Source: a virus
Direction: 5' to 3' (one strand)
Virus record (IMG/VR): IMGVR_UViG_3300023238_000006
Span: 64,001-111,400 of that record
Length of the DNA: 47,400 nucleotides
The notes below the pieces were generated by a model. That model had not been told where the DNA came from. It ran no database searches and worked only from the letters and a program-made list of their open reading frames with translations. The position numbers were made by a program, and so were the translations under genes. Within the stretch, counting starts at the first letter, position 1; every line of letters starts with the position of its first letter. Shown here in pieces: positions 1 through 7,509 of the stretch.

Positions 1-2
1 CT

Positions 3-869
3 TCTCTATCAGCCCCTGTGACTAAACTACTGCCTATGAAGGTTAACAACTATCACGATCATACGAAGAAGATAGTATTCCCTTGTATGGTATCACCAAA
101 ACTCAATGGAGTCAACTGTGAATACCGTATAGAAGGTAACACTCTCAAACTCTACTCACGTGGAGGAGAGGAGTACCCTATCCCTGATCATCAGAAGCTA
201 GATGCTATAGCAATCCTAGCAGCCTTAGGTACTGACTCTATAAACGGTGAGATGTACGTCCACGGACATCACCTGCAAGATATAATGGCAGCTACTAAAA
301 AACATAATGACTTAACTCCAGAGTTAATCTTCTATATGTTTGATGTACCTAATATCCCTGGTGACTTTGCCACAAGGTGTGGCTATGCTTACAACATCAT
401 TCAAGGTAGTGGTGTTAACCCTCAATACATCCAGACAATCCGTGTTGACTTTGCTCACTCCTATGAGGAGATTGCATCAGATCATGCTAAGGTTACTGCA
501 TTAGGCTATGAAGGTTTAATCGTTCGTAATACTAAAGGGTTGTATAAATACAACACTCGTAGCTTAGATGTCTTTAAGTATAAGACTACTATGGATGCAG
601 AGTTTGAAATTACAGCTGTAACGGCTGATAAGAACGGGCATCCAGTTATGACTTTTAAATCAGCCGGGGGTGAGTTTAAGGCAAAGCCAAAAGGTACTTC
701 CCAAGAACGTATATCTATGCTGAATGACTCACACCTGCTAATAGGTAAATTTGCTACTGTGGAGTATGAGATGCTCTCTAAAGGTGCAGAAGGATTGCCT
801 GGCAAGCCTTTAAAACCTGTGATGATCACTTTACGGGAATGTGACCATCAAGGCAACCCTAAGGTTTGA
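3..869 (+). CDS. ATP-dependent DNA ligase, 5' end cut by window edge
   Basis: This is an ATP-dependent DNA ligase, which seals nicks during phage replication or repair. The nucleotidyltransferase motifs appear in order: motif I PKLNG (the Lys takes the AMP; KxNG replaces the usual KxDG), FYMFDV as motif III, EGLIVRN as motif IV, and DVFKYK as motif V. An OB-fold-like C-terminal part follows. The frame is open leftwards to the window edge. A GTG at 18 could be a start, but phage ligases usually have residues before the PxxxxKxxG segment, so a start upstream of the window is more likely. A 37-base gap separates it from the decayed endonuclease gene. Identification is by motifs only. Confidence 0.85.
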   Translation, partial: SLSAPVTKLLPMKVNNYHDHTKKIVFPCMVSPKLNGVNCEYRIEGNTLKLYSRGGEEYPIPDHQKLDAIAILAALGTDSINGEMYVHGHHLQDIMAATKKHNDLTPELIFYMFDVPNIPGDFATRCGYAYNIIQGSGVNPQYIQTIRVDFAHSYEEIASDHAKVTALGYEGLIVRNTKGLYKYNTRSLDVFKYKTTMDAEFEITAVTADKNGHPVMTFKSAGGEFKAKPKGTSQERISMLNDSHLLIGKFATVEYEMLSKGAEGLPGKPLKPVMITLRECDHQGNPKV

Positions 870-906
870 TATGGTACAACCTCTCATATGAAATTTAAGG
901 AGTATT

Positions 907-1605
907 ATGGCACATTTCAACTCTAAGTGGGCCAAGGCAGCAATTCAAGATGAGGCCTCAGGCGCTTATAGCTTCTTGCGCAAAGAGGGAGTAGATATTA
1001 GGGAGTTAATATCTCCTGTAGACTCTACTAAGTGGGACGTGGCTACCATCGCTGAAGAAGCTTATAAATACTCCACCAGAAATGAGTTTAAACATTGCTG
1101 CACCTCTGCGTAAAGTGCAGCTCACAGATTGGGATGTATCGAAAGTATATGCTCCCACATGGACTTACCGCAAAGACAGCACACCTATGCAGAGATAGCG
1201 GCAGAGGCACTAAAGTACTTAACCAAGACAGCCTTCAAAAGAGGGCACTACGGAATGTACCAGGCGGCTTGCCGAAAAGGTATTATTAATGATGTAGGGG
1301 CACATATGGAGTTAGACCTCCATAGCTTTAATCCTATGAAGCCTGCAATTCTTTATTACTTCAGAATAAAAGACGTCTGAAAGATTGGTATCACTAACTA
1401 CACCTTGAAAGACAGGTACCACAAACGTGATAGAGATCAGATGACAGACGTTGTAATATGGGAATTCGAGTTAGGTGCTACAGCGCACGCACACGAACAA
1501 ACAATAATAGAGTTGAATACAGAATTCAAGTACACCGGTGACACCACTTTTACAGATGGGACAGGGGTTACTGAATGCTTTACTTGCGACATCTATACTT
1601 TATAA
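907..1605 (+). pseudogene. Homing-endonuclease-like gene inactivated by two in-frame stops
   Basis: A single frame reads through like one protein but is broken by TAA at 1111-1113 and TGA at 1378-1380, with no frameshift needed. Repeats resembling those of phage DNA-binding/homing endonucleases occur on both sides of the first stop: EEAYKYSTRNEFK, then ICSHM, EALKYLTKTAFKR, and GAHME. Around the second stop lies a GIY-YIG/T5orf172-like core (AILYYFRI, stop, KIGITNYTLKDRY). It ends with a TECFTCD segment matching TEIFASD of the intact gene at 3671-4177. The first stop sits where a Tyr is expected (SA-stop-SAA). The ATG at 907 follows an AAGGAG-type ribosome site. Loss of function by nonsense mutation is inferred; readthrough or separately translated pieces are less likely. 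Confidence 0.7.
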
Positions 1606-1615
1606 AAGGACTATA

Positions 1616-2329
1616 ATGGAACTACTTAACGAACAAACAAAACACTCTATATGGGATAACTTTGTCCCAATTATATCTCATGACAGGCACACAGATATAT
1701 ACTTAACAGATGGTATTGAAGCCCCTAGTGAATACAACCAGCTGTGTAATATCCTTAATTCTGCTCACACAGGAGATACTGTAACAATACACATTAACTC
1801 TGGTGGGGGGTATGTAGACTCAGGGTTTATGATTATTGATGCTATTAAGAACAGCAACGCTGTTGTAACAGCTAAACTATCAGGAACTGTTGCTTCAGTA
1901 GCAACAATTATAACACTATCTTGCCATCATGTGGTTATTGCTGACTACGTACAGTTTATGATTCACAACTACTCTGGCGGGGCTCAAGGTAAAGGCCATG
2001 AGATGAAAGCTCAAATGGCATTCACTGACTCAGAACTCAACAAAGCTTTTGCTGAGATATACGGTGGCTTCCTAACAGAGGATGAGATGGCTAGTGTTAT
2101 AGATGGCGCTGATATCTGGATAGGAAAGAAAGAAACACTAGCTAGGCTAGCTGCAAGAAGCACTAATGATGCTGAAGCTCTGGAAGCTATAGCAGAAGCT
2201 CGCCAGGGTAGATTAGACGATCTTGAGGATGTTATAGACTTCTTAAGATCTCTATCTCAGGATGAGATAAAGTTTGTACTGTCTGAGTCAGGGGTGCAAA
2301 ACACAGGGTTAACAGCGGTAACAAAGTAA
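1616..2329 (+). CDS. ClpP-like serine protease (family S14)
   Basis: This 237-residue protein has the ClpP/crotonase fold signature. An INSGGG turn lies near residue 60, a nucleophile Ser in GTVASVA at about 94, a His in FMIHNYSGG at about 117, and an Asp in GADIWI at about 166. The His-to-Asp spacing of 49 equals that of E. coli ClpP, so the full Ser-His-Asp triad appears present. The chosen ATG has AAAGGA five bases upstream; the frame extends further left but lacks such a site. The stop overlaps the PhoH start (TAATG). Phage S14 proteases are usually prohead proteases, but this copy is far from the capsid genes and in the early block, so a role in host or replication protein turnover is possible. 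That role is inference. Confidence 0.8.
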   Translation: MELLNEQTKHSIWDNFVPIISHDRHTDIYLTDGIEAPSEYNQLCNILNSAHTGDTVTIHINSGGGYVDSGFMIIDAIKNSNAVVTAKLSGTVASVATIITLSCHHVVIADYVQFMIHNYSGGAQGKGHEMKAQMAFTDSELNKAFAEIYGGFLTEDEMASVIDGADIWIGKKETLARLAARSTNDAEALEAIAEARQGRLDDLEDVIDFLRSLSQDEIKFVLSESGVQNTGLTAVTK

Positions 2330-3615
2330 TGGTACCTATAAACAAAGTATCTTTAGATACAAACATCTTAATAGATGAACCAGGGGTGGTATTTCAAACT
2401 GACAGAGAGTTTGTTATCTCTTTCACAGTTATACGTGAACTTGATCACTTAAAACGTAATCCGGACCTTAAACGGTCCTCTCAACAGGCTATTAAGAATA
2501 TCTGGTGCCAGTACAAAGCTGGTAAGATTGAAATACTAAATCTACCAACAACGTTAGGAGAGTCTCCCGACGAGCGTATATTACAAGATACTAAAGTAGC
2601 AGGTGCTAGTATACTATCTAATGATATAGCTGTAAGGCTAATTGCTAAAGCCCATGGGGTTGCTATATCAGACTTTGAAGCAGAGTCTGATATTGACTAT
2701 AACTACACAGGCTACGTCACTATAAAGGGCGATGCTACTTACGAGAAGAAGTTTGTGCCTGTTAAAGAGATGCAATTGGAAGAGTTCAACACTCAGTTTA
2801 ATGTGGATCTTAAAGAAAATCAGTACTGTATCATTGATAGGATAAGTACTAAAGATGATATATGGGTTAACCATAATGGAACTGTGTCTAGGATATCACA
2901 ATCTAGGACACCTTACGGTAATGTCGGTATAGTGTTGACACCACTTGACAATGTACAAGCTTGTGCACTACATGCGGTATTTGACCACACAGTCCCGTTA
3001 ACTATAATTGATGGCGCGTTAGGGACAGGCAAAACAATTCTATCCTTAATGGCTGCACTAGCTACTACTAACAGCACTGGTCGTGATAAGCACTACGACA
3101 AAATACTTGTCACTAAACCCCCTGTATCAACTAACAGAGCTCTATACACAGGATTCAAGCCAGGTACATCAGCAGACAAGATGAGTGGGCATTTAAGTGG
3201 CTTTAAGTCTAACCTGAAGTTTCTTCTAGACCCTCGAGAAACAAAACCTAAAAAGTTAAAAGTAGGGGAAGAGCCTCAAGAGAAACCCTCTGATGAGGCT
3301 TGGATGAATCTTTTTGAGATTGTTGAGATTGATGAAATGCAAGGTTTCTCTATTCACCATAAAATATTGTTAGTAGACGAGTGGCAATTACTAGATGAAG
3401 ATGGTGCACTTCTAGTTCTTAGTCGTATCTCTGAAGGTGCTAAAGTTGTTCTTATTGGGGACACTCAAGGCCAAACCTACGGCATGAACAGAGCTAACGA
3501 GGGGTTTAAAGTTATATACAAGCACCTGGGTACAGCCCCTGAGTTTAACTTTATTAAACTTGACAAAATATATCGCTCAAAGTTAGCTGAATTTGTTGCA
3601 ACTATATTCAAGTAA
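2329..3615 (+). CDS. phoH: PIN-domain/PhoH-like ATPase fusion
   Basis: A 428-residue two-domain protein. The N-terminal PIN-type nuclease domain has acidic residues in LDTNILID at about 9-16, RELDHL at about 36-41, and DERILQD and SNDIAVRL further on. The C-terminal PhoH ATPase domain has Walker A GALGTGKT at about 229-236 and Walker B-like KILLVDEWQLL near 345-355, followed by a GDTQGQ segment. This is the PhoH2/YlaK architecture, linked in bacteria to RNA cleavage and unwinding; PhoH proteins are very common in phages though their phage role is unsettled. It overlaps the ClpP-like gene by one base, so the two are probably translationally coupled. Confidence 0.85.
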   Translation: MVPINKVSLDTNILIDEPGVVFQTDREFVISFTVIRELDHLKRNPDLKRSSQQAIKNIWCQYKAGKIEILNLPTTLGESPDERILQDTKVAGASILSNDIAVRLIAKAHGVAISDFEAESDIDYNYTGYVTIKGDATYEKKFVPVKEMQLEEFNTQFNVDLKENQYCIIDRISTKDDIWVNHNGTVSRISQSRTPYGNVGIVLTPLDNVQACALHAVFDHTVPLTIIDGALGTGKTILSLMAALATTNSTGRDKHYDKILVTKPPVSTNRALYTGFKPGTSADKMSGHLSGFKSNLKFLLDPRETKPKKLKVGEEPQEKPSDEAWMNLFEIVEIDEMQGFSIHHKILLVDEWQLLDEDGALLVLSRISEGAKVVLIGDTQGQTYGMNRANEGFKVIYKHLGTAPEFNFIKLDKIYRSKLAEFVATIFK

Positions 3616-3670
3616 TAAAGAAAACCTTAAGGTTACATATACTTCCTCACTTGAAGTTAAAGGATATCAT

Positions 3671-4177
3671 ATGCTAGGTAAAAGAGCGCAAGCCCGCGCT
3701 GACACTTTCAATAATAAGGCAAACCTTATACACTATAATAAATATAATTACTCCTTAGTAAATTATAGCAAGGCAAGTAATAAAGTTATTATTATATGCC
3801 CCACTCATGGCGACTTTACACAGATACCTTCAAACCATTTAGCCGGTAAAGGTTGTAAAAGGTGTTCACCAGGTGGAGGGTTTGATTGGAGTAAAGCAGG
3901 CATTTTGTACTACTTATCTATAGATGATGGTGCTTACTTCAAGATAGGTATCACCAATAGGACTGTGTTGGAACGTTATTCAAAAGATGAACATCCTAGA
4001 ATAAAAATACTACATGAATGGCACTACCCTGTAGGAAGGGACGCTGCTATACATGAGAAGAGTATAAAAGCTCTTCACAAAGACAATTTAATCCCTAGAG
4101 ACACTTTAGTGTTACGGAATGGTAACACTGAGATTTTTGCCTCCGATGTCCTAGGGCTACACAAGGAAGAAAAGTAA
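3671..4177 (+). CDS. Homing endonuclease-like protein (zinc-finger plus GIY-YIG/T5orf172-like)
   Basis: An intact protein of 168 residues from the ATG at 3671, which is preceded by AAAGG; the open frame begins inside phoH, but that extension lacks a ribosome site. The N-terminal half (FNNKANLIHYNKYNYS, IICPTHGDF, NHLAGKGCKRC) matches the DUF723-type zinc-binding module of phage endonucleases, with Cys residues in ICPTHG and GCKRC. The C-terminal half has a GIY-YIG-like core: GILYYLSI, then KIGITNRTVLERY, and a terminal TEIF motif. It is related to the broken gene at 907-1605. It is probably a selfish free-standing endonuclease inserted after phoH. Its target site cannot be seen from the sequence. 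Confidence 0.7.
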   Translation: MLGKRAQARADTFNNKANLIHYNKYNYSLVNYSKASNKVIIICPTHGDFTQIPSNHLAGKGCKRCSPGGGFDWSKAGILYYLSIDDGAYFKIGITNRTVLERYSKDEHPRIKILHEWHYPVGRDAAIHEKSIKALHKDNLIPRDTLVLRNGNTEIFASDVLGLHKEEK

Positions 4178-4464
4178 TGGAATATGATTCACCAAATATT
4201 ACCGAAGTGGCAATCTTAGGCAGCCTTATTAAATGTATGTCATTTAGTGTAGGCTACAATCAGCATTTAGATGGGTATGCAGCACCAGAGGACTACTACT
4301 CTGCAGAAGATATTGAGGGTTTAGATCCATCACTACCTATATGGGTACTGAGAGTTTACTACCTAACACCTGTAGGCTTCATGGAGTGGCATACTAACAG
4401 CATAGAGGAGCTAGCTGCACAGCTGGCTTCAGCAGCTGATGAAATTAATAATATCCATAGCTAA
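4177..4464 (+). CDS. Hypothetical protein, 95 aa
   Basis: No family recognised. The protein is acidic and tyrosine-rich in the middle (GYAAPEDYYSAEDIEG), with a WVLRVYYLTPVGFMEWH segment that looks like a small beta structure and an amphipathic C-terminal helix (EELAAQLASAADEI). Its start overlaps the upstream endonuclease stop by one base (TAATG), and its stop overlaps the next start in the same way, which places it in a tightly coupled early operon. Confidence 0.7.
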   Translation: MEYDSPNITEVAILGSLIKCMSFSVGYNQHLDGYAAPEDYYSAEDIEGLDPSLPIWVLRVYYLTPVGFMEWHTNSIEELAAQLASAADEINNIHS

Positions 4465-4778
4465 TGGGTGCTATGGTTATAGTCCTAGGACTAGCAGTAT
4501 TATTTAACTTCATAATCCTCCGCATAAAATGGAACAAGGGTAATTATATCGACGTTGCTGTAGATGTACTTATGTTAGTTATCCTAAATGCAGTATTCGG
4601 AGGCTCCATCCTAGGCGTAGTTAGTGCTACCGCAGGTAGTACTTTAATAAGTCTATACTTGATATGGAAGCCGATGAAACCATTTGAAGACTCATCATTA
4701 AACATTGATAAGTTCTTCAACGACGTAACTAGCAACCCATCTAAGATGGCTGCTAAGTTCGATAAGTTATTCGATTAA
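4464..4778 (+). CDS. Small membrane protein, 104 aa
   Basis: Hydrophobic segments at about residues 3-20 (MVIVLGLAVLFNFIIL), 31-47 (VAVDVLMLVILNAVFGG) and 50-68 (GVVSATAGSTLISLYLIW) suggest two or three inner-membrane helices, followed by a charged tail (KMAAKFDKLFD). No family is recognised. Its position in the early block argues against a lysis role; a host-takeover membrane protein is possible but unproven. It overlaps the upstream gene by one base. Confidence 0.65.
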   Translation: MGAMVIVLGLAVLFNFIILRIKWNKGNYIDVAVDVLMLVILNAVFGGSILGVVSATAGSTLISLYLIWKPMKPFEDSSLNIDKFFNDVTSNPSKMAAKFDKLFD

Positions 4779-4798
4779 ATTAAAACAAAGGAATCACA

Positions 4799-5122
4799 AT
4801 GGGATTTAAAGAAACAAAGAAAGACAGCGGGCACACACAAAGGCTAACACTTCAAGAGATTATTGAAATGGCTATTAACGAACGTGTGTTAACAGATGTA
4901 GAGTACGATGACGTACCTGAAGAGGCTGCTGATACACCCTCAAATGAGGGCTACGACCTGGTAGACCTTAGTGGGCTGAGTGTACTAGATAAGACTGTAC
5001 TACTCGTCCACGATACCTTAAACAGCCTCTTAGTAGGTACTACTGTATTAGAGAATGCTAGTGAGCTACATACAATAATTGCAGCTGTAGATAAGCTGAG
5101 CACTATGGGTAAGACTAAGTAA
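4799..5122 (+). CDS. Hypothetical acidic protein, 107 aa
   Basis: The start has AAAGGAATCACA upstream, giving a good ribosome site. The protein begins with a Lys-rich segment, continues acidic (DVEYDDVPEEAAD), and ends with an apparently helical region (LDKTVLLVHDTLNSLLVG). No domain is recognised. Its stop overlaps the start of the MazG-like gene (TAATG). Confidence 0.65.
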   Translation: MGFKETKKDSGHTQRLTLQEIIEMAINERVLTDVEYDDVPEEAADTPSNEGYDLVDLSGLSVLDKTVLLVHDTLNSLLVGTTVLENASELHTIIAAVDKLSTMGKTK

Positions 5123-5595
5123 TGTCTACTATAGTAGCAGACATCCACCGCTTCAATGAAGAAGCTGGGTTACTAGGAAAGGGTATGGACTCTTTCTTAG
5201 AAACAAGTATGGCACTCGAGGAGTGTATAGAGGGTTTTGAGCCTGTATTCAACATGCCAGAGGATCCAAAGGCACCAGTAGTAACTGCGCGCAGTTGGGC
5301 ATTAGGGCTGCTTAACCAGGTTAAGGAATCTATGGAGGCCAGGGCTATACCTATGCCTATAGAAGTAGATGAGCTTGATAAAGCTATAGACCTCTGTATC
5401 CTTTCATTTGGTAAAATGTTTAAGATGGGGTTAACACCTGCACAGGTTGAGGAATGCTTCTCAATTGTAAACAATGCTAACATGACTAAAGTTGGCTGTG
5501 TTACAGCCTCTGATGGTAAGCTAACTAAACCTGAAGACTTCAAAGCACCCGAAGTTTTTCTACAAAAGATCTTAGATGATCGTAAGGAATCTTAA
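5122..5595 (+). CDS. MazG-like nucleotide pyrophosphohydrolase
   Basis: A 157-residue all-alpha protein. The N-terminal HRFNEEAGLL, with MALEECIEGFE about 20 residues on, provides the acidic cluster typical of MazG/phosphoribosyl-ATP pyrophosphohydrolase-type NTP-PPases. A further ELDKAIDLCILSFG helix follows. The C-terminus (NMTKVG, DGKLTKPEDF, APEVFLQKIL) matches the tail of phage MazG-like enzymes. Such enzymes hydrolyse (d)NTPs to NMP and pyrophosphate, and in phages may clean modified nucleotides or affect ppGpp levels. It is translationally coupled to both neighbours through TAATG overlaps. Confidence 0.65.
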   Translation: MSTIVADIHRFNEEAGLLGKGMDSFLETSMALEECIEGFEPVFNMPEDPKAPVVTARSWALGLLNQVKESMEARAIPMPIEVDELDKAIDLCILSFGKMFKMGLTPAQVEECFSIVNNANMTKVGCVTASDGKLTKPEDFKAPEVFLQKILDDRKES

Positions 5596-5783
5596 TGACT
5601 GATAACACAGAATCTGTAGAACTGGTAGAAACACCAACAACTCCATCACTGGAATCCATACGTAGTATACGTATGTCATACAATCGTCAGTACAGCCGTA
5701 TGGTTCGTGCTAATGAGGTTGCCTTAAAAGGCTTGTACGTTGATTGGGCTTTCGATAAGCTCAATTTATCACAATATAGATAA
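5595..5783 (+). CDS. Hypothetical protein, 62 aa
   Basis: The start overlaps the MazG-like stop (TAATG). The N-terminal third is Thr/Glu-rich and probably disordered, followed by a basic helical segment (SIRSIRMSYNRQYSRMVRANEVALKGLYVDWAFDKL). No family is recognised. It is the last gene before a roughly 80-base gap that holds a promoter candidate. Confidence 0.55.
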   Translation: MTDNTESVELVETPTTPSLESIRSIRMSYNRQYSRMVRANEVALKGLYVDWAFDKLNLSQYR

Positions 5784-5820
5784 CACCTATTCTTAGTTAA
5801 ACCTTAATTAATTTAACTAA

Positions 5821-5828
5821 TGTATAAT
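5821..5828 (+). promoter_or_regulatory. Candidate promoter (AATGTATAAT core)
   Basis: The roughly 80-base gap between the 62-residue and 71-residue genes is very AT-rich and contains AATGTATAAT, a perfect TATAAT preceded by TG, about 35 bases before the ATG at 5863. No good -35 is visible at 16-18 bp. It resembles the motif found before several - strand genes. Phage phiEco32 has been reported to use a phage sigma factor with an AATGTATA-like core; whether that applies here is inference. Confidence 0.4.
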
Positions 5829-5862
5829 CGTAAGTTATAATTAACATAAGGAAAACTAATAT

Positions 5863-6078
5863 ATGGGTATAAGTAAAGAAGAGGCAGCCTTGCTACTACG
5901 TAGTAGCTGCGGCCCTACAAGAATGGAAATAGACATGTTAGAACGTAGTATCTCTAGAAAGAAAAAAGATATAACAGACCTGACTAGAGCTGTAATCTTA
6001 GAAGAAGGTTGTCTATTTGAGTTAAAGGCTGCCCATGGTGCAGCTATAGTACTAAGAGACAGGCTGAAGAATGTCTAG
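5863..6078 (+). CDS. Hypothetical coiled-coil-like protein, 71 aa
   Basis: The start has AAGGAAAACTAAT upstream. The protein is largely helical with heptad-like charged repeats (EIDMLERSISRKKKDITDL), suggesting a short coiled coil. No family is recognised. Its stop overlaps the helicase start by eight bases, so it probably belongs to the same transcript. Confidence 0.55.
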   Translation: MGISKEEAALLLRSSCGPTRMEIDMLERSISRKKKDITDLTRAVILEEGCLFELKAAHGAAIVLRDRLKNV

Positions 6079-7501
6079 AACTGTACAACAACAAGCAGTT
6101 ATTGATGCAGCTAAAGATCCCACCATACCAATGATATCCTGCAAAGCTGTAGCAGGTGCAGGTAAGACATTTACATTACTGGAACTAGCTAAAGAACTAA
6201 ACCCTGCCACAGGATTGTACCTTGCGTACAACCGTGGAATAGCTGATGAGGCTGAAGAGAAGTTTAAAGACACAAACATAAAATGTGTTACCTTACACTC
6301 CCTAGCTTGGAATGCAACTGTACGGCAGTATGGGCTAAAGGTAGGATTCTTCGGAGTACGTGATGTCTCTCCTAGCAGCCTTACTTACCCAATGCGCCAA
6401 AGAGTTGTAGATGCAGTGGAGGGATTTTGCCTCTCAGCCCATACAGATCCACTATCATGGATGGAGGAGAATGGGGTATACCCCACAGAGATACCTATAG
6501 TGATGGAGCACCTGAACAAGATGACTACGGGGGCAATATCATGTACACATAGCTTCTATATGAAGCTATATCACGTATACCTACTATCAGGTGAGATACC
6601 AATACCAGAGGTAGATATGCTATTAATGGATGAGGCGGGTGACTTAACTAAATTAACTATAGACATTTTTAGGCTTATAAAAGCTCCTAAGAAGATTGCG
6701 GTAGGGGATCCGATGCAAAACATATACAGCTTCAACCAGACAGTTAATGCTTTTAATGTATTAACCGAATGTATACCAGTAAACCTTACAGCTTCATTTA
6801 GAGTATCAAACCATATAGCTGCTAAGATACAAAGCTTTGTACAGAAGCATATGGATGCTTCTTTTGAGTTCACCGGTAGAGACTACGAACCTAATACGGC
6901 AATAACAACATCTGCATATATAGCCCGTAACAATAGCGGGCTGCTTGAGGAAATGTTTGTGTTGATGGCTGCAGGTACTAAGTTTCATACCACCCGTAAA
7001 GTAGAGCTAATCCTAGAGCTGCCATTAATACTGGCTAATTTAAGTAATGGTAAAGCTATTACTGAATATAAGTATAAGCATATCGAGAAGCTACGTAAGG
7101 AGTATATGAACAGCTCATACCTGGCCTCTAGAGGTACGATAGGTAGTTATGTAAGGCAAGGCTGTGCTAAAGATCCTGAGGTCTCTAGGGCCATTACAAC
7201 GGTGATGAAGTACACCCCAGTACTCCTTAATGAATTGGTTAAGTACGCAAAAGAGTGTGCTAAGACTTCATGTGGTCTTACACTTACTACTGCACACTCA
7301 TCTAAAGGGTTAGAATTCTCGGAAGTAACCATAGCACCAGACTTAAATGCGTCTGCTACTGAGGCTCTTGTAGATATTATGAGAGCTAAATTGGATAAGG
7401 ATTGGAAGAAAGCAGAGATGCTCTCTGAAGAACTCAGATTGTACTATGTTGCAACTAGTCGCAGTATGATTAAACTAAATAACGCTAGGCTACTTAAGTA
7501 A
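6071..7501 (+). CDS. UvrD/Rep-like superfamily 1 DNA helicase
   Basis: A 476-residue SF1 helicase that would use ATP to unwind DNA during replication or recombination. Motifs in order: Q-like QQQAVIDA at the N-terminus; Walker A AVAGAGKT at about 26-33; motif Ia/Ib-like TLHSLAW; motif II LLMDEAGDL; motif III GDPMQNIYSF; motif IV-like TASFRVSN; motif V TTAHSSKGLEF; motif VI EELRLYYVATSR. Motif II is DEAG rather than the usual DEAQ/DEXQ. It is shorter than cellular UvrD and lacks much of the accessory subdomains, as in many phage versions. It is the last + strand gene and converges on the - strand block with a nine-base gap. Confidence 0.9.
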   Translation: MSRTVQQQAVIDAAKDPTIPMISCKAVAGAGKTFTLLELAKELNPATGLYLAYNRGIADEAEEKFKDTNIKCVTLHSLAWNATVRQYGLKVGFFGVRDVSPSSLTYPMRQRVVDAVEGFCLSAHTDPLSWMEENGVYPTEIPIVMEHLNKMTTGAISCTHSFYMKLYHVYLLSGEIPIPEVDMLLMDEAGDLTKLTIDIFRLIKAPKKIAVGDPMQNIYSFNQTVNAFNVLTECIPVNLTASFRVSNHIAAKIQSFVQKHMDASFEFTGRDYEPNTAITTSAYIARNNSGLLEEMFVLMAAGTKFHTTRKVELILELPLILANLSNGKAITEYKYKHIEKLRKEYMNSSYLASRGTIGSYVRQGCAKDPEVSRAITTVMKYTPVLLNELVKYAKECAKTSCGLTLTTAHSSKGLEFSEVTIAPDLNASATEALVDIMRAKLDKDWKKAEMLSEELRLYYVATSRSMIKLNNARLLK

Positions 7502-7509
7502 AGCCTTTG

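Noticed and set aside
1095-1289. Programmed frameshift joining pieces of the 907-1605 gene
   Set aside because: All recognisable repeat segments are in one frame, broken only by stop codons. No slippery site is needed, so nonsense decay is the simpler reading.
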